This document shows, in pieces, positions 1 to 11,230 of a stretch of DNA of 64,000 nt. Position numbers and translations under genes: made by a program. The stretch is taken from positions 5,394,001 through 5,458,000 of the forward strand of contig JANJXV010000013.1 in assembly GCA_024803745.1 (NCBI GenBank), read 5' to 3'. This DNA is from Megascapheus bottae (Eukaryota; Chordata; Mammalia; Rodentia; Geomyidae). Below the pieces are notes generated by a model. The model was given only the letters and a program-made list of their open reading frames with translations, ran no database searches and was not told the DNA's origin. How positions within the stretch are numbered: the stretch's first letter is position 1; the number at the start of each line of letters is the position of its first letter.

Positions 1-40
1 TAATTAAGGAAATGAACTTTATTTAAAAAAATTACTTTAG

Positions 41-235
41 CCGGGAGTTTGGCCTAGTGGTAGAGTGCTTGCCTAGCATGCACGAAGACCCAGGTTTGAT
101 TCCTCGGTACCACATACATAGAAAAAAAGCCGGAAATGGTGCTGAGGCTCAAGTGGTAGAGTGCTAAGCCTTGAGAAAGTCCAAGGACAGTGCTCAGGCC
201 CTGAACCCAAGCCCAGGACTGGCAAAAAAAAAAAA
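41..235 (+). mobile_element. IDL-Geo dimeric SINE
   Basis: Full-length copy. The left tRNA-Ala/ID-like half runs from the ggcctagtggtag A-box region through the ggtttgattcctc B-box region. An A-rich linker follows, then the right (Geo) half ending ccaggactggc and a poly(A) tail of about 12 bases. An open frame across it is incidental. The structure fits the family described as restricted to geomyoid rodents. Confidence 0.92.
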
Positions 236-1270
236 ATTAGCCACAAGTAATGCTCATGCCTGTCAACACAAGGCCATGTGCGACTACCACCACCATCTCC
301 AAATAAAAGGAAAGGAGGAGAGGAATGGAAGAAAGGAGGAAGGGAAAAGAGAAGGAAATACTTATTTTGGCATATATAGAGGTTTTCCTCCATGTTCTTG
401 GCTCCTATGTTTTAGGAAAGGAGCATCGTGGTAGCGCTTTGTTGCTTACCACATGTCAGCCAGGAAAAATCAAGCAGTGAAGGACAACTATAAACCAAAA
501 ATAAATACCATCCAAAAGTATGGCTTATTCCTCCAACCAGATCCTATTTCCTCATAGCCCATTAAGTATGAGTTCATCAGTACATTAACCCACTGAAAAA
601 GTTTTATGCCCTCATGATTCAATCATCTTTCAACCATGCTACCAACTAAGGACTAAACTTTCAACAATTGGTGGGTGGCAGGATTCTTTTTAGAAATAAA
701 TTCTTTTAGAATCAATTCTTTTAAAAATAAATTCTTTTAGAAATAAATTATGATTAAGTTTGACTGATACGTGGGCTGTGGCTTCCAGTGGAGTAGTAGG
801 GTAAGGGGAATTCAGATTCAATAGTTCTGGAGTAGATCAGAGGCACCCACCTTGGAAGTTTCCCAGATGAGGTTTGGGTGAGGTTAAGAACTACTGGTAG
901 AGTGCCAGCTTTGGATGGCATTTTAAATCAAGAACATGGGGCACTGAGTCCAATACAGGGACCAAACAAAGATACCCAAAAGAACTTTATTCCTCATTCC
1001 TTTTATTCCAGCCCTATGTTACCTCAGCAATTTCTTAATTATATGGATTCAGCGCAAAGAATGGTCTAACTCGCCCCTGGGCTCCCTGACTTCCTTTGCT
1101 GTCTCTTAGTCCACTCTGTAATTTGTCACAGTTACCTTGTTGAAATGAAAGTTGCATTGCCACGATTCCAAGCTCCTAGCCACCAAGAACCATTCCTTGT
1201 TTCCTGAGCATGGGCTCTTCACACTTTCATGCACTTTCCTCCTGTTACCACATCTTTGCTAGCTGTGCTA
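236..1270. other. Unique sequence, no gene seen
   Basis: No SINE, LINE or coding signal recognised apart from the short tandem repeat at 683-748. The 63-codon open frame at 878-1069 has no recognisable domain and no splice context that I would trust. Confidence 0.5.
683..748. repeat. Imperfect 16-bp tandem repeat, four units
   Basis: Four head-to-tail imperfect copies of an AT-rich unit close to attcttttagaaataa, with one unit carrying a small change (gaatca). This is a small minisatellite-like expansion in unique DNA. Confidence 0.7.
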
Positions 1271-1274
1271 CATG

Positions 1275-1464
1275 TTTTTGGTCTGTCCTGGGGCTTGAAC
1301 TTAGGTCTTGAGCATTGTCCTTGAGCTTTCTGAAGATTAGCACCCTACGACTTGAGCCAGAGCACAATTCTAGCTTTTTCTGTGTATGTGGTACTGAGGA
1401 ATCAAACCCAAGGCTTCGTGCATGCTAGGCAAGCACTCTACCACCGTGCCACACTACTAGCCCA
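1275..1464 (-). mobile_element. IDL-Geo SINE, antisense
   Basis: On the plus strand it reads as the reverse complement: the Geo half (ctggggcttgaac, cttgagcca) then the IDL half (ggtactgaggaatcaaacc, gcatgctaggcaagcactctacca). It is moderately diverged. The poly(T) start is lost. Confidence 0.85.
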
Positions 1465-3119
1465 TAGTCTGGACTTAAACCTTGTACATCCTCAGAGTGA
1501 GTTGCCCTTCATGCGGTACCTTAAAGCATTGTCAAACAATTTGTTTTATTGGAAATAAATTGCTTATGAGTGGTCTGTCCTTCCAAAGATATGTGCTGCA
1601 CATGTGTCTAGACTTTCTTGAAGCAGATGGATCACTGGAAGGGGTGGATTGGTAGATATGAGGGAGAACCTGACTTCACTCTGGCATTACAAACTAAACA
1701 GAACATCACAACTGATTCCTGCCTGATTCCAAAGGGGGAGCTCATGGGGTAGCCTAACTTATTCTTCAAAGCCTAACTGCCACAACACTGGGTTCACTCT
1801 TTGTAGCATAGAAGTGATGATATATCATCCCTAGAAAGGGTGTTTCTCCAAAGCAAAGCAGCCAACGGTATTTTTTTTTCTCCCCATGTTTGATAGGCAG
1901 ACACTGCAATCAGCTGTTGTGATAGCTATAATCAATTAGCTTGTGGGATGTTTTTCTCCATCTGCACTAATTGAGCAGTTGCTGCTGTTTTTATTTTTGT
2001 TTTGCCCCCTCCTTCCTCATTCTCCCACTCCCTTACTGTCAAACCATGTAACAAAGCCCGCTGTTCCTTTTTGTCTAGCATTTTTTTTTTGAGGATGTAG
2101 TGCTTACCCATTCGGCTGCAGGCAGATTTGTTTATACACAAATTTCTAGGAGTTCTGTTTATTTCAAAACTACATTTACTACTGCAAAAGTGGGGAAAAA
2201 AGTTTAAATCATCTAGACTGGAATTATTTCAATGTGAAATGGCAGAGAACTGCTTTTTCACAGTGTGCATTGGTGTTGATCCTGTTGGGGACAAATCATG
2301 GCCCTTTGTTGCTTCAAGGGGGAAAAAACTGTCTAGGATGTTTTAATGTTGAAAACTGCACTGTACTTACTTGAAAAAAATAGGGGCTTCATTTCACTGA
2401 AGTATCAGCGTGAGTGGAAGATGTAGTGAAATCAAGAGAAGAGAGGTGTTGAGTAACGGAAAATATTTAAGCTTCTTTTGAAGCCGAGATTTTTCAAAGC
2501 ACAATAGGGGATTTTTTTTTATAGGTAGCCTACAGACAGGGTTGGCAGAGTATTTTGAGTTTGGCAAGCATTTCAATAACACTTGCATAAACCTACACAA
2601 TTTTAAATCCTAAACTAGAGCCAAAAGGAAAGAAAGACCTAGAACCTGCCTTCTGCTAGACTATAAGGAACTTATACCAAAATAGACTTTTTAAGGAGCC
2701 AAGCCCAAAGCATGAAAGGTGCTGATGGAAGACAAGTTTATGTGGTGGGTCAACAAGAAAGACATGGGATAGGAGAAAGAAAACATTCCTTCTTCCAAAC
2801 TTCCTGCTCCAGAGAAACCATCCCTTGACCTCTGGCTATTAAGGTTTCTATTTTCAAAATGGGCATAGTCCATGAAAATAAGTGAATTTTTTCTCAGGGA
2901 TACATTTTCAAGAAAATTAGATTTGGAACACATTATGCACACTAAATCACAAGCTATTATATAGTTCTTATATTAAAATGATGCACAGCCATCTCCTGAA
3001 TCCACAGGGGACTGCGTGTAGGATAGCTCACAGACACAGACATCAATGGATGCTTAGATCCCAATGCAAAACAGCAGTGTTTTCATATAGCAAGTGTGAG
3101 GCCTCCTGTGTCTTTTAGG
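1465..3119. other. Unique sequence, no gene seen
   Basis: About 1.65 kb with short poly(T) runs and no recognisable repeat or coding domain. Small open frames on both strands (for example 1932-2141 minus, 2691-2942 minus) lack any motif. Confidence 0.5.
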
Positions 3120-3610
3120 TTTGGTTTTAGCTTTTACTAAGATAGTATAATGTTTCAGCAAACTGTACATTAATCAAATTCACCTTCTTAATTTCCACCC
3201 CTTCTCTTTCTCATACCAACCTCTAGTCATCATTATTGTACATCCAGGTCCATTATTTTTAAAGCTTCCACATGTGAGAAAGGACATTGGCACTTATCTT
3301 CCTGGTTCATGATGTCCTCTGGTTCATCAGTTTTGCTGACAGCCATTCTTCTTTATGATTGAAGAATATTTCTGTGTGTGTGTGTGTGTGTGCGTGCGTG
3401 CGCGTGTGCGTGCGCGCGCGCGTGTGTGTGTGCGCGCGTGCGTGCGCGTGTGTGTGCATGTGTATTCACCAGGTCTTCATGTATCCAGTCATCATTAATG
3501 AGCATCCGGGTTGATTCCATATCTTAGCTATTATCAATGTGCTGCAGTAAACACAGGCATGCAGTGATCTCTTTGCTACACTGATTTTAATTTTTTTGGA
3601 CCTACAACCA
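3120..3610 (-). mobile_element. Old L1 fragment, ORF2 3' end, antisense
   Basis: Translation of the minus strand around 3466-3560 gives an IIAKIWNQPGCS-like segment, the hallmark of the L1 ORF2 C-terminal region (family pattern TIAKxWNQPxCP). It is split by a GT/GC repeat and diverged, so it is a dead 5'-truncated copy. Confidence 0.8.
3373..3465. repeat. 93-bp (TG/CG)n alternating purine-pyrimidine tract
   Basis: Every step from 3373 to 3465 alternates pyrimidine and purine, mixing TG and CG dinucleotides. It interrupts the L1 ORF2 fragment exactly where L1 copies usually have a short tgtgtata stretch. The composition favours left-handed DNA and frequent slippage. Confidence 0.95.
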
Positions 3611-3656
3611 AAGTGATATATATGACAGGTTGTGTGTATGTGCATGTGCTTGCAAT

Positions 3657-3847
3657 AGTCCTGGGGCTTGAATTTAGAGCCTAAGGCTAACACTCTACCA
3701 CTTGAGCCACAGCTCTACTTCTAGGTCTTTGGTGCTTAATAGGTAAAAAAGAATCTCTTGGACTTTCCTGCCTGGGCTAGCTTCAAACCATGACCGTTAG
3801 ATCTCAGCCTTCTAAGTAATTAGAATTATACGTACGAGCCACTAGCT
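3657..3847 (-). mobile_element. B1-like/Geo SINE, antisense, old
   Basis: The plus strand reads ggggcttgaattt, cttgagccacagctc, then tctcagcc and gagccactagct: the reverse complement of a 7SL/B1-like head fused to a Geo-type tail. It is diverged. Confidence 0.8.
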
Positions 3848-4479
3848 AATAATGTATTTTTACAGTTTTAAGGTACCTCCATACTATTTTCTATATATTT
3901 CTAAACACCTCTGTCATTTAACAATACTTACTGCAACATAAAGGCTTTGTAAGTAGTTGCTATGCTAAACTGTTTAGGGAATATTGACAAGGAAAACATC
4001 TGTACACATTTAATTCAGTTTTAATAGTCTTCATATTTACAGTTCAAGTTTTGTTGGCTCCGTAGAAACAACCCAGGGATGTGCAGATAACTGTATGTCT
4101 AAGACACTGCCTATTGAGTTATAGATGAATATTTATCACTGCTTCCCTATGCAACTTAATGAGGGCCCCTGACTTTCTTGTATAGAGAAAATCATTGAGT
4201 AACTGAGATTCTACTGAGTGAGTTGGGGAAGATGGGCCCTTGCACCAGTGACCCCAAACCCCAGGACTCGCTGCCTGGGCTACTTGCAGTCAGTTTTAAT
4301 GACTCTTCATTTTTGTCTCCGTGCTTGGGGATTTGACTATGGATTTGTTAACATGTACTTTTCTTGTGTTGATACTTAAAACAAGAGCTTAAAATCACGA
4401 AATTGTACACTCCAACTTCTGGAGATGGAACTTTGTGGAGTAGTAAAATGCACTCAGCAGATCATTAAGAAGACCTGGC
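3848..4479. other. Unique sequence, no gene seen
   Basis: No repeat or coding domain recognised. Confidence 0.45.
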
Positions 4480-4835
4480 ACTATACTTTGGTAGAACTCA
4501 AAGCATAACATCCAGCCTCACTGGGCTTAGAATCTGGTTAGGAGGTAACTGCAATATAATGGCATCAATACTTTGTGGGCTTTCTGGACTGCTAAAGGGG
4601 AAAAAAACCCTCACTGAGATGAGATAAACAAAGAAATGTCAAAGCTGAGCTGTGAAACACTGAGAAGTCAGCCCTGGCTGGGGAGGAAAAAAAGAATGAT
4701 GGGTAGAAAGAACTAGAAATGGCAATGGTTGCACTACTTGGACCTTAGATGAGTGTTTGGTGGGGCCTGGAATGTTCAAGAGGGCCCAGATCACAGAAGG
4801 ATTTTATGCCCAGTTGGATTGTGAATTTTTTTATT
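4480..4835 (+). repeat. Possible ancient mammalian interspersed repeat (CR1/L3-like)
   Basis: Phrases such as 'gggcttagaatctggttagg', 'ggcctggaatgttcaag' and 'agatcacagaaggattttatg' resemble a widespread ancient mammalian LINE-type repeat. Divergence is high, the family assignment is from memory, and I hold it loosely. Confidence 0.35.
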
Positions 4836-5573
4836 TTATTTTATTTATTCTGTAGACAGTAATTTTTTTCAGTGATTTTTAAGCAAGAAAGAGAAAGGAA
4901 TTACAAAAAAAACATTTCCATGGACAGAATGAGTAAGAGGGAGGACACTTATTTAAAAAGATAGAAATGGCATTACCGAGGCCAAATGCAAGCCTCAGCT
5001 GGCTATGCTGTCATCTTCAGAGTGCAGTTTATAAAATCACACTCACACTCAAACTCCTCCCCAGCTCTTTGGGTACCGCAAGGGGAGGACATCATTTTTA
5101 GGTTCTATTTCATTTATACCACTTTATTGTCACACATTCATTCTATTAGAAATTTCTTGGGATGTTAGGGTGTCACATAAGGTCACCAACTTGAAAGGAA
5201 CTCTGCAGGCAAACTTCACTTCTGCACAGAGGTATATAATACCTGGCAAGCAGGCAGGCTGCTCTCTTTCCATCCCTCACCCAGCAGGCCCCGCCCCTCT
5301 GCTCACCTTGACTGAACTCATGGTCAGAGGCTGCAAAAGCATGTAGCTTAATTAACAGGATGCAACGGAAATGCTTCGTAAAGTGCTCCAAAAAATTGTA
5401 CATTTTAGTTACATATAAGGGCCAAGCTACCTTGCCAAAGCAGGAACCCTTCAGAAAAACAATTCCCTCAAGATTAGCAGAAAAGAAGCAAACTACTTTG
5501 ACAGAAAGATTTTTCTCACAGTCAAAGAGTGCTTTGGGGGATTTGTTGTTGTTATTCTTTGGGTTTTGGTAGA
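4836..5573. other. Unique sequence, no gene seen
   Basis: Small open frames on both strands (4986-5168 plus, 5173-5403 minus, 5360-5572 plus) have no recognisable motif and overlap each other, as chance frames do. Confidence 0.45.
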
Positions 5574-5638
5574 TAGCCCAGTCCTACCTCAGCCTCCCAA
5601 GAGCTGGAATTACAGTCATGAACCACCATACTTAGCTT
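5574..5638 (-). mobile_element. B1-like head fragment, antisense
   Basis: The plus strand reads cctcagcctcccaagagctggaattacag followed in part by a catgaaccacc motif, the reverse complement of a B1/7SL-type head. No Geo tail is attached. It directly abuts an L1 3' end. Confidence 0.65.
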
Positions 5639-5649
5639 AGGTTCTTTAA

Positions 5650-5805
5650 CTCATTTTTTTTTGGTTATTATAAAGTGATGTACAGAGAGGCTACAGTGAA
5701 CACAAGTCAAATCGTGCATTTCTTTTTGAACAATGTCACCTTTTCCTTTTCTCCCAATGTTTTCCACCCAAAAGCTGTATTGTTCATTTTCAACATAGTG
5801 TCTAG
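5650..5805 (-). mobile_element. L1 3'-UTR fragment, antisense
   Basis: A poly(T) start (the poly(A) tail of an antisense copy) is followed by sequence matching the L1 3'-UTR block seen elsewhere in the window (ggttattataa, gaggctacagtg, then a pyrimidine-rich segment). It is an older variant than the copies near 15 kb and 20 kb. Confidence 0.65.
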
Positions 5806-5944
5806 TGAGTAACATGGATGGATTTGTTCACCTTTGCCCATCCATTTCTGTGTCATTTCCAAAGGACTCCCCTGATAACTATTGTTGGTTGAACTTACTG
5901 TTTTATTGCTGCCTTAATATTTTTATTCCTTCCTGCTCTTTTCT

Positions 5945-6010
5945 TTCCTTCCTTCCTTCCTTCCTTCCTTCCTTCCTTCCTTCCTTCCTTCCTTCCTTCC
6001 TTCCTTCCTT
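5945..6010. repeat. (TTCC)n microsatellite
   Basis: About 16 uninterrupted TTCC units followed by degenerate cctg/cttcc units to about 6035. It sits at the poly(A)-tail side of the adjacent antisense SINE and so may derive from that tail. Confidence 0.95.
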
Positions 6011-6049
6011 GCCTGCCTGCCTTCCTGCCTTCCTCTTCTTTTCTTCTTT

Positions 6050-6283
6050 CTTTCTTGTCCCGGAGCTTGAACTTAAGGCCTGGGTACTGTCCCTAAGATT
6101 CGTTTTGCTCAAGGATAGTGCTCGACCATTTGAGTGCACAGGACACTTCCAGTTTTTTCTGAGTATAGTTTGTTGGAGATAAGAGTCTCATGACTTTCTT
6201 GCCTGGGCTGGCTTTGAACTACTCTCCTCAGATCTCAGCCTCCTGAATATCTTGGATTATAGGCATGAGCCACCCGCTTACTA
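6050..6283 (-). mobile_element. B1-like/Geo SINE, antisense
   Basis: The Geo tail (ggagcttgaacttaaggcctggg) comes first on the plus strand, then the linker (gagataagagtctcatgac) and the B1-like head (gatctcagcctcctgaat, gcatgagccacc). The open frames of 5805-6182 and 5903-6139 run through this element and the TTCC tract and are not genes. Confidence 0.88.
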
Positions 6284-7974
6284 TATCAGTTTTTCAAATG
6301 AAAAAAAAGAAGATACTAATACTAAAGAAGTCAATTACCATGTACAGTGTTTGACCCACTGCATTATCTCTTATAAAATGAGCAAATAAATGTTTGAGGT
6401 CAGCCTTATCATTTATCTATCATATCATCTTACTTACTTGTTAAAAATTAACCTGATAATTTACTTATTTCTGAAATGGATGTGCGGTCTACTATATAGA
6501 AGTAGGTGACTACTCAAGGCGATTATGAATATGAAAAGTGAGCTGGGTTAATTATCTTCTCACACTGCCTTTTTATGCCATTTTTCTTACCATTTTCTGT
6601 GCATCTGTCTTACTCTATCTTCCTTTTAAATGGTGCTTTATTTATTTCTCTTCTTTTTGCCTCTTTTGTGAAACGAATTCTTACTAAATATCCTGATCTG
6701 GCCTCAGACTCGATCGTCCTGCCTCCACCTCCTGCACAGCGAGATGGCAGGAGTATTTACCTCTACCCTCGGCTCATCTTCCCATGATTTTAAATGGACA
6801 TTTTTTTAGTATTTGCATAGTTACTTTTACATTTCTTGTTTAAACTTGTATTTTTAGTATTTATATAGTTACATTTGTGTTTCCTGTCAGTAAGCAACCA
6901 TTTTTTCTGTTGTGTTAAACTGCTTAGAAATCAGGTTGCTTTGTACGGGTGACCTTCCATAGACAAGCATCTTACCAGACGTGCACGACATTGACCTCAG
7001 CGTATATTTGCAGGACCACGCTGGCAACGTCCTCTATACACCTGATCATCTAAAGATCCATCATCCATTCAATGCCATATTTAAAAGACATCTGTGTTCC
7101 AAGCTAAGACTCACTTCATCCTGGCACCATCTACAATGTTCTGCAAGTACAATATGTCCTGGTCAGAAAAAAAGGCATAGGTTCAAATGGTGCTAGTGCC
7201 ACCTTACGGAGGAGAGTTTTCAAAAATGTATTCATCCCTCATTTTAAAAGCATATTTCCGAAGGCCTATTTTAATGATCAGAACTGGAATACTCCCCTGT
7301 GAAACTGCATTCCTCATGCCCTTCATTCTTTTGATTTGTTAAATAACCCCCTGGTCCAGTGTTCAAGGCTCCCCATGGCTTGCCTTCCATCACTTTGCTC
7401 TTCTTCGATTTATCGTGTGAGGAGGGGAGCTCTACATTTACTGGGATTTTTTTCCCAGGCTTCTCCCCAAAAATTTGTTCTCATGCCTCTCTCCAAGTGG
7501 TTATCGCTGCAGATTCCTCTATTCCAAAAATGTGTCCTTGAAACTGTACCCATTCAAGCTGCAATGTAGTATCTATTCTGTCTGACTGGTAAGAATTGAA
7601 GTTGTTTTCTACTGAGGTAGTGTGACTTAGGGTAGAATTGAATCCTGACCTAAAATACTCTTCCCTGAGGTTCATATTCTTCCCTAGGAATGAGATCTTT
7701 GACCACTCTTTAGCTGATGATTTTTGTCACTAAACGATAAAGGACTGACAGAGAAGGCATGGGACAGACACCATCATGGAAGATTATCTGCCTAACATAT
7801 TACATTATCATTCTTCTTATGTATTCATTCCATTTTCAATTACTAGACATGTAACAATAAATTTATAAATGTGGAATACACATCTTCTCAGCCAGGGCTT
7901 CTTCCATATGTACATGAGTCACCTGCCAAAGGCTGCTGCAGCAAAGGGTGTGCTTCTGTGCTTTGATTTGATTT
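6284..7974. other. Unique sequence, no gene seen
   Basis: About 1.7 kb. Open frames of 60-78 codons on both strands near 7336-7675 overlap one another and show no domain. Confidence 0.5.
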
Positions 7975-8163
7975 TGTGTTTGGGTTTTTGCACTCAGGGT
8001 CTTGTCCTGTTGCTAAGCTTTTTCATTCAAAGTTGGCACCTGACCACTTGAGCCACACCTCCACTTGGAGATAATCTCTTAGACTTGTACTGATTGGTTT
8101 TGAATTGTGATCTTCAGGTCTCAAGAGTAGCTGAAAAGCATGAACCACCCATACCAACTAGCT
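7975..8163 (-). mobile_element. B1-like/Geo SINE, antisense, old
   Basis: Diverged reverse-complement copy with cttgagccacacctccactt, a shortened gagataa linker, and a B1-like head (aagagtagctgaaaagcatgaacc). The next element starts 9 bp downstream. Confidence 0.75.
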
Positions 8164-8171
8164 TCTGTGAT

Positions 8172-8367
8172 TTTTTTTTGCCAGTTCTGGGGCTTGAACT
8201 CAGGGCCTGGGCATCATTCTTGGATACTTTTTGCTCAAAGCTAATGCTCTGCCACTTGAGCCACAGCATCACTTGCAGCTTTTACTCTGTAGGTGGTACT
8301 GAGGAATTGAACCCAGGCTTTGTGCATGCTAGGCAAGCACTCTACCACTAAGCCACATTTCTGGCCC
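8172..8367 (-). mobile_element. IDL-Geo SINE, antisense
   Basis: The plus strand begins with a nine-base T run and gccagttctggggcttgaac, then the Geo half, the linker, and the IDL half ending at tctggccc. It covers the open frames at 8094-8438, which are therefore not genes. Confidence 0.9.
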
Positions 8368-8439
8368 CAAATTTTTTTTAAAGAGTTTCCCCAGCAGCTG
8401 TTTTGCCCACAAAGCACCCATTGATTACTTTTGCACAAA

Positions 8440-8900
8440 GCAGAGCAGAGGAAATGCTTGTGCTCTTCGGGGCACGCTCTGACTAAAGTCTAGACACAGT
8501 ATTTACATGGCCACTTGAACACAATATCCAATTATATTTTTCAGCCTATAACTTTCCTCTCCATTGCAAACCTGGCTAGCTGGGTACTTATCTTGGTCAC
8601 ACATAGATATTAGTCAGCCCGGGGTGTCAAGTGCAATTAGTTCAGAATAAATATAAAATTTACCAGGAAATTTGTGGAGCGCCCACAAGGTGAACTTGAT
8701 CTGCACCCAGCTGCCTGCTGCAGGATCACAGTGAAGTGACTCACGTGGTAGCAAGTCGCAGGCATCGTCTCATTACCTGAGGAGACCTCCTTTTATTCTC
8801 TGGCAAATGATGCCACAGAGGCATCCAATGGGGAAGAAACTCTGGAGACCAGTTCTCTGTCCAAATTTCAGCAATACAGTGCCTCTACTGACCAGATTAG
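8440..8900. promoter_or_regulatory. Possible conserved non-coding block
   Basis: Repeat-free, with dense recognisable binding-site words: TGACTCA at 8737-8743 overlapping CACGTG at 8742-8747, and several AT-rich homeodomain-like sites upstream. Calling it regulatory is inference; alignment to other mammals would decide. Confidence 0.3.
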
Positions 8901-8987
8901 AGTAGTCTTAGCGTACAGAAATGCTGACACACATATGCCATCCTTAAGTCTTACCCTAACAGTTTATCTGTGATATGTGTGGATATG

Positions 8988-9150
8988 CTAGTACTGGGGC
9001 TTAAACTCAGAACGGCTGATACTCTAATATTTAAACTACAGCTCCACTTTTGAGATTTTTCAGTGGTTAATTGGTGAGTCTCACAGACTTTCCTGCCTGG
9101 GTTGACTTAGAAGTACAATTTGCAATTCTCAGATCACAACCTCCATGTGT
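8988..9150 (-). mobile_element. B1-like/Geo SINE, antisense, broken by (AT)n
   Basis: The plus strand reads tactggggcttaaactcaga, cagctccacttttgagat, gtggttaattggtgagtctcac, cctgcctggg. The B1-like head fades into an AT dinucleotide run. Confidence 0.75.
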
Positions 9151-9157
9151 TTGCAAG

Positions 9158-9160
<3 letters not shown>

Positions 9161-9198
<38 letters not shown>
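9161..9198. repeat. (AT)19 microsatellite
   Basis: A perfect run of 19 AT units at the B1-like end of a decayed antisense SINE. Confidence 0.97.
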
Positions 9199-11005
9199 TG
9201 TTTTTGAATTTATATGGCACTTTGAATGTTCAGTAACTGTGAGGCCCTGGTTTTCCAGTCAGGCAAACTCAGGTTCTAGCTATGTTGGCTTGTAAGGCAT
9301 TTCACCTTCACATCAGGTTTCCTATTTTTCAAAAGAGGCTGACAGAAGAAATGAGATAGCCCATGCTGTTTAGTGCAGACAGTCGTATACAGGTAATGGT
9401 TGTGTAAATATTAGTTATACTTATTAGTATTACAAATAGTAGTTATTACCATGTATTACTCTGACTTTATTAATATCACATTTCCGTTTCATCTTGTTTC
9501 TTGTGTTCTGGCAATTTTAGTTTCATTTCTGTATTATATCCACAAGGCCCGTCAACTCTCAGTCACTTTGGGGCGGGGGGTGAGTACACATAGAAAATTT
9601 AGATACAAGGTGAAATTCTGAATGTTTTTGTGGCCTAACTACAGAAATGCTCTTGTACCAGTTCTTAGTTTTGATTATGCCATCCATTCCCACAAATAGG
9701 AATATATTATATGAATTGAGTGTTAAATGGCTTCTGGCTAACCTGTTTATCCTTTCAAGTGTTCCTCCTCTGTGCTCCTAAAAAAGTATCCATCCTATCA
9801 CTTACTGTGATCCTGGTGTTATCAGTTTTCTGTGTCTTGTTGAATAGAAGAAAATTGCTGTGAAAATTGAACCTAGGTTAACTCTGCAGATTTTTGCGTG
9901 TTGAACAAATGAGCCCCCAGTGTTGCCTCACCCCATTTTTTCTCTATTTCACTTTCATGAGCCTGTGACCTTTCTCCAAAATCATTCTCAGAGGGCCCCT
10001 GGTCAATAGAGACCAATGGATAAACAGGCTGATCTAAAATAGCAGAGTAAAAGCTATGGAAAACTTGGGAAAAGTGAATGTTAGGGTGATTTTTAAACTA
10101 TCCTTTCAGTGCCCTACCTATTGAAGTTCAGAACCTTTCTCCTATCACTTATCTAAGAAGGTCAGGGATCATGGATATATTCCAAATGATTTTTAGGAAA
10201 TTGAATCCAGATGCATCTGCTCCCTAGAACTGTGTCAATAGTTTATGTGAAGAGGGAAAGTTCACCTTTGGAAGTAAAAGCCAAGAAAATTACGTAACCT
10301 GAAGTTCCCTGCAGTAAACAAAACCTGCAGATGCTGGAGGAGCTAAATTAAACTTCTGACTTTGCCTCTCCACCGCTAAGCATTATGGGTAATCTAAAGC
10401 CTATTACTAACACCAGGGTAGTAATTGTAATAATTCCCCATGAAACACCGTATTCATCTTGCAGCCAGTGTGATTTAAAAGTCTGTCCAGATTAGCTGGC
10501 CAGCAAGGAAGCTGAAGTTGAGCTGAACTTTTACAATGTGGTTTGCTGCTTAATGAGCCATCTCATTAAAAAAAGAAAAAGTCTTTTGCAAAATTTGACC
10601 GTAGGTAATTTTATTTCAGAAATCCTTTTTTTTTTAATCTCATGAAGATTTATTTTCTTAAGGAATTTCAGAGCCAAGATTGGGATGGAAGGTGGGGCTA
10701 AGACAAGAAATATTTTACCTACTTAATGAGGAAGAGGGGAATAGACAGTGATTGAGTACCACACGGCATGTGCCCTGTTTATATTCTTTTAATAAATTAG
10801 GGGAAAGTTTTGGAAATGGCCACCAGCAACCTCTTATTAGACATGATGAAAATAAGACTTCAACACGAAGTCATTTGTCTAGGCTTGCTCAGTTAGTAGA
10901 TAGCTGAGCTGTGGGTTAGTAGATTCCAAAGGAATCTTGGATATTGACCTACCACTCAATTTGTCTCTCAGAACTAGGTTCCAAAATCCATTTGAAAAAT
11001 GGCTT
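9199..11005. other. Unique sequence with possible conserved core
   Basis: No transposable element recognised over 1.8 kb. The part from about 10200 to 10600 looks constrained: balanced composition, no repeats and a perfect palindrome at 10550-10569. No coding frame is supported. Confidence 0.45.
10550..10569. promoter_or_regulatory. Perfect inverted repeat TTAATGAG-ccat-CTCATTAA
   Basis: Eight-base arms separated by four bases, each containing a TAAT core typical of homeodomain binding. The sequence shows the symmetry; a role as a paired homeodomain site is inference. Confidence 0.4.
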
Positions 11006-11009
11006 TGGG

Positions 11010-11207
11010 TTGGGAGTTCGGCTTAGCGGTAGAGTTCTTGCCTAGCATGCATGAAGACCCAGGTTTAATTCCTTGATACCACATACATAGGAAACACCTG
11101 GAAGTGGTGCTGTGGCTCAAATGGTAAAGTGCTAGTCTTGAGAAAAGCCCAAGGACAGTGTTCAGGCTCTGAGTTCAAGCCCCAGGACTGGCAAAAAAAA
11201 AAAAAGG
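11010..11207 (+). mobile_element. IDL-Geo SINE
   Basis: Full-length dimer with poly(A). The right half keeps ctgtggctcaaatgg and gagttcaagccccagg. It lies 23 bp upstream of a same-strand B1-like/Geo copy, giving a side-by-side view of the shared tail. Confidence 0.92.
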
Positions 11208-11230
11208 CTCTAAAATAGTTCCTTAAATCA

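Noticed and set aside
41..115. tRNA gene (A and B boxes in the first repeat)
   Set aside because: The tRNA-like half is part of a dimeric SINE with a poly(A) tail that recurs many times in the window; it is not a functional tRNA.
5903..6139. Open frame encoding a KEGR-rich peptide
   Set aside because: It is the translation of the (TTCC)n tract and adjoining SINE; not a gene.
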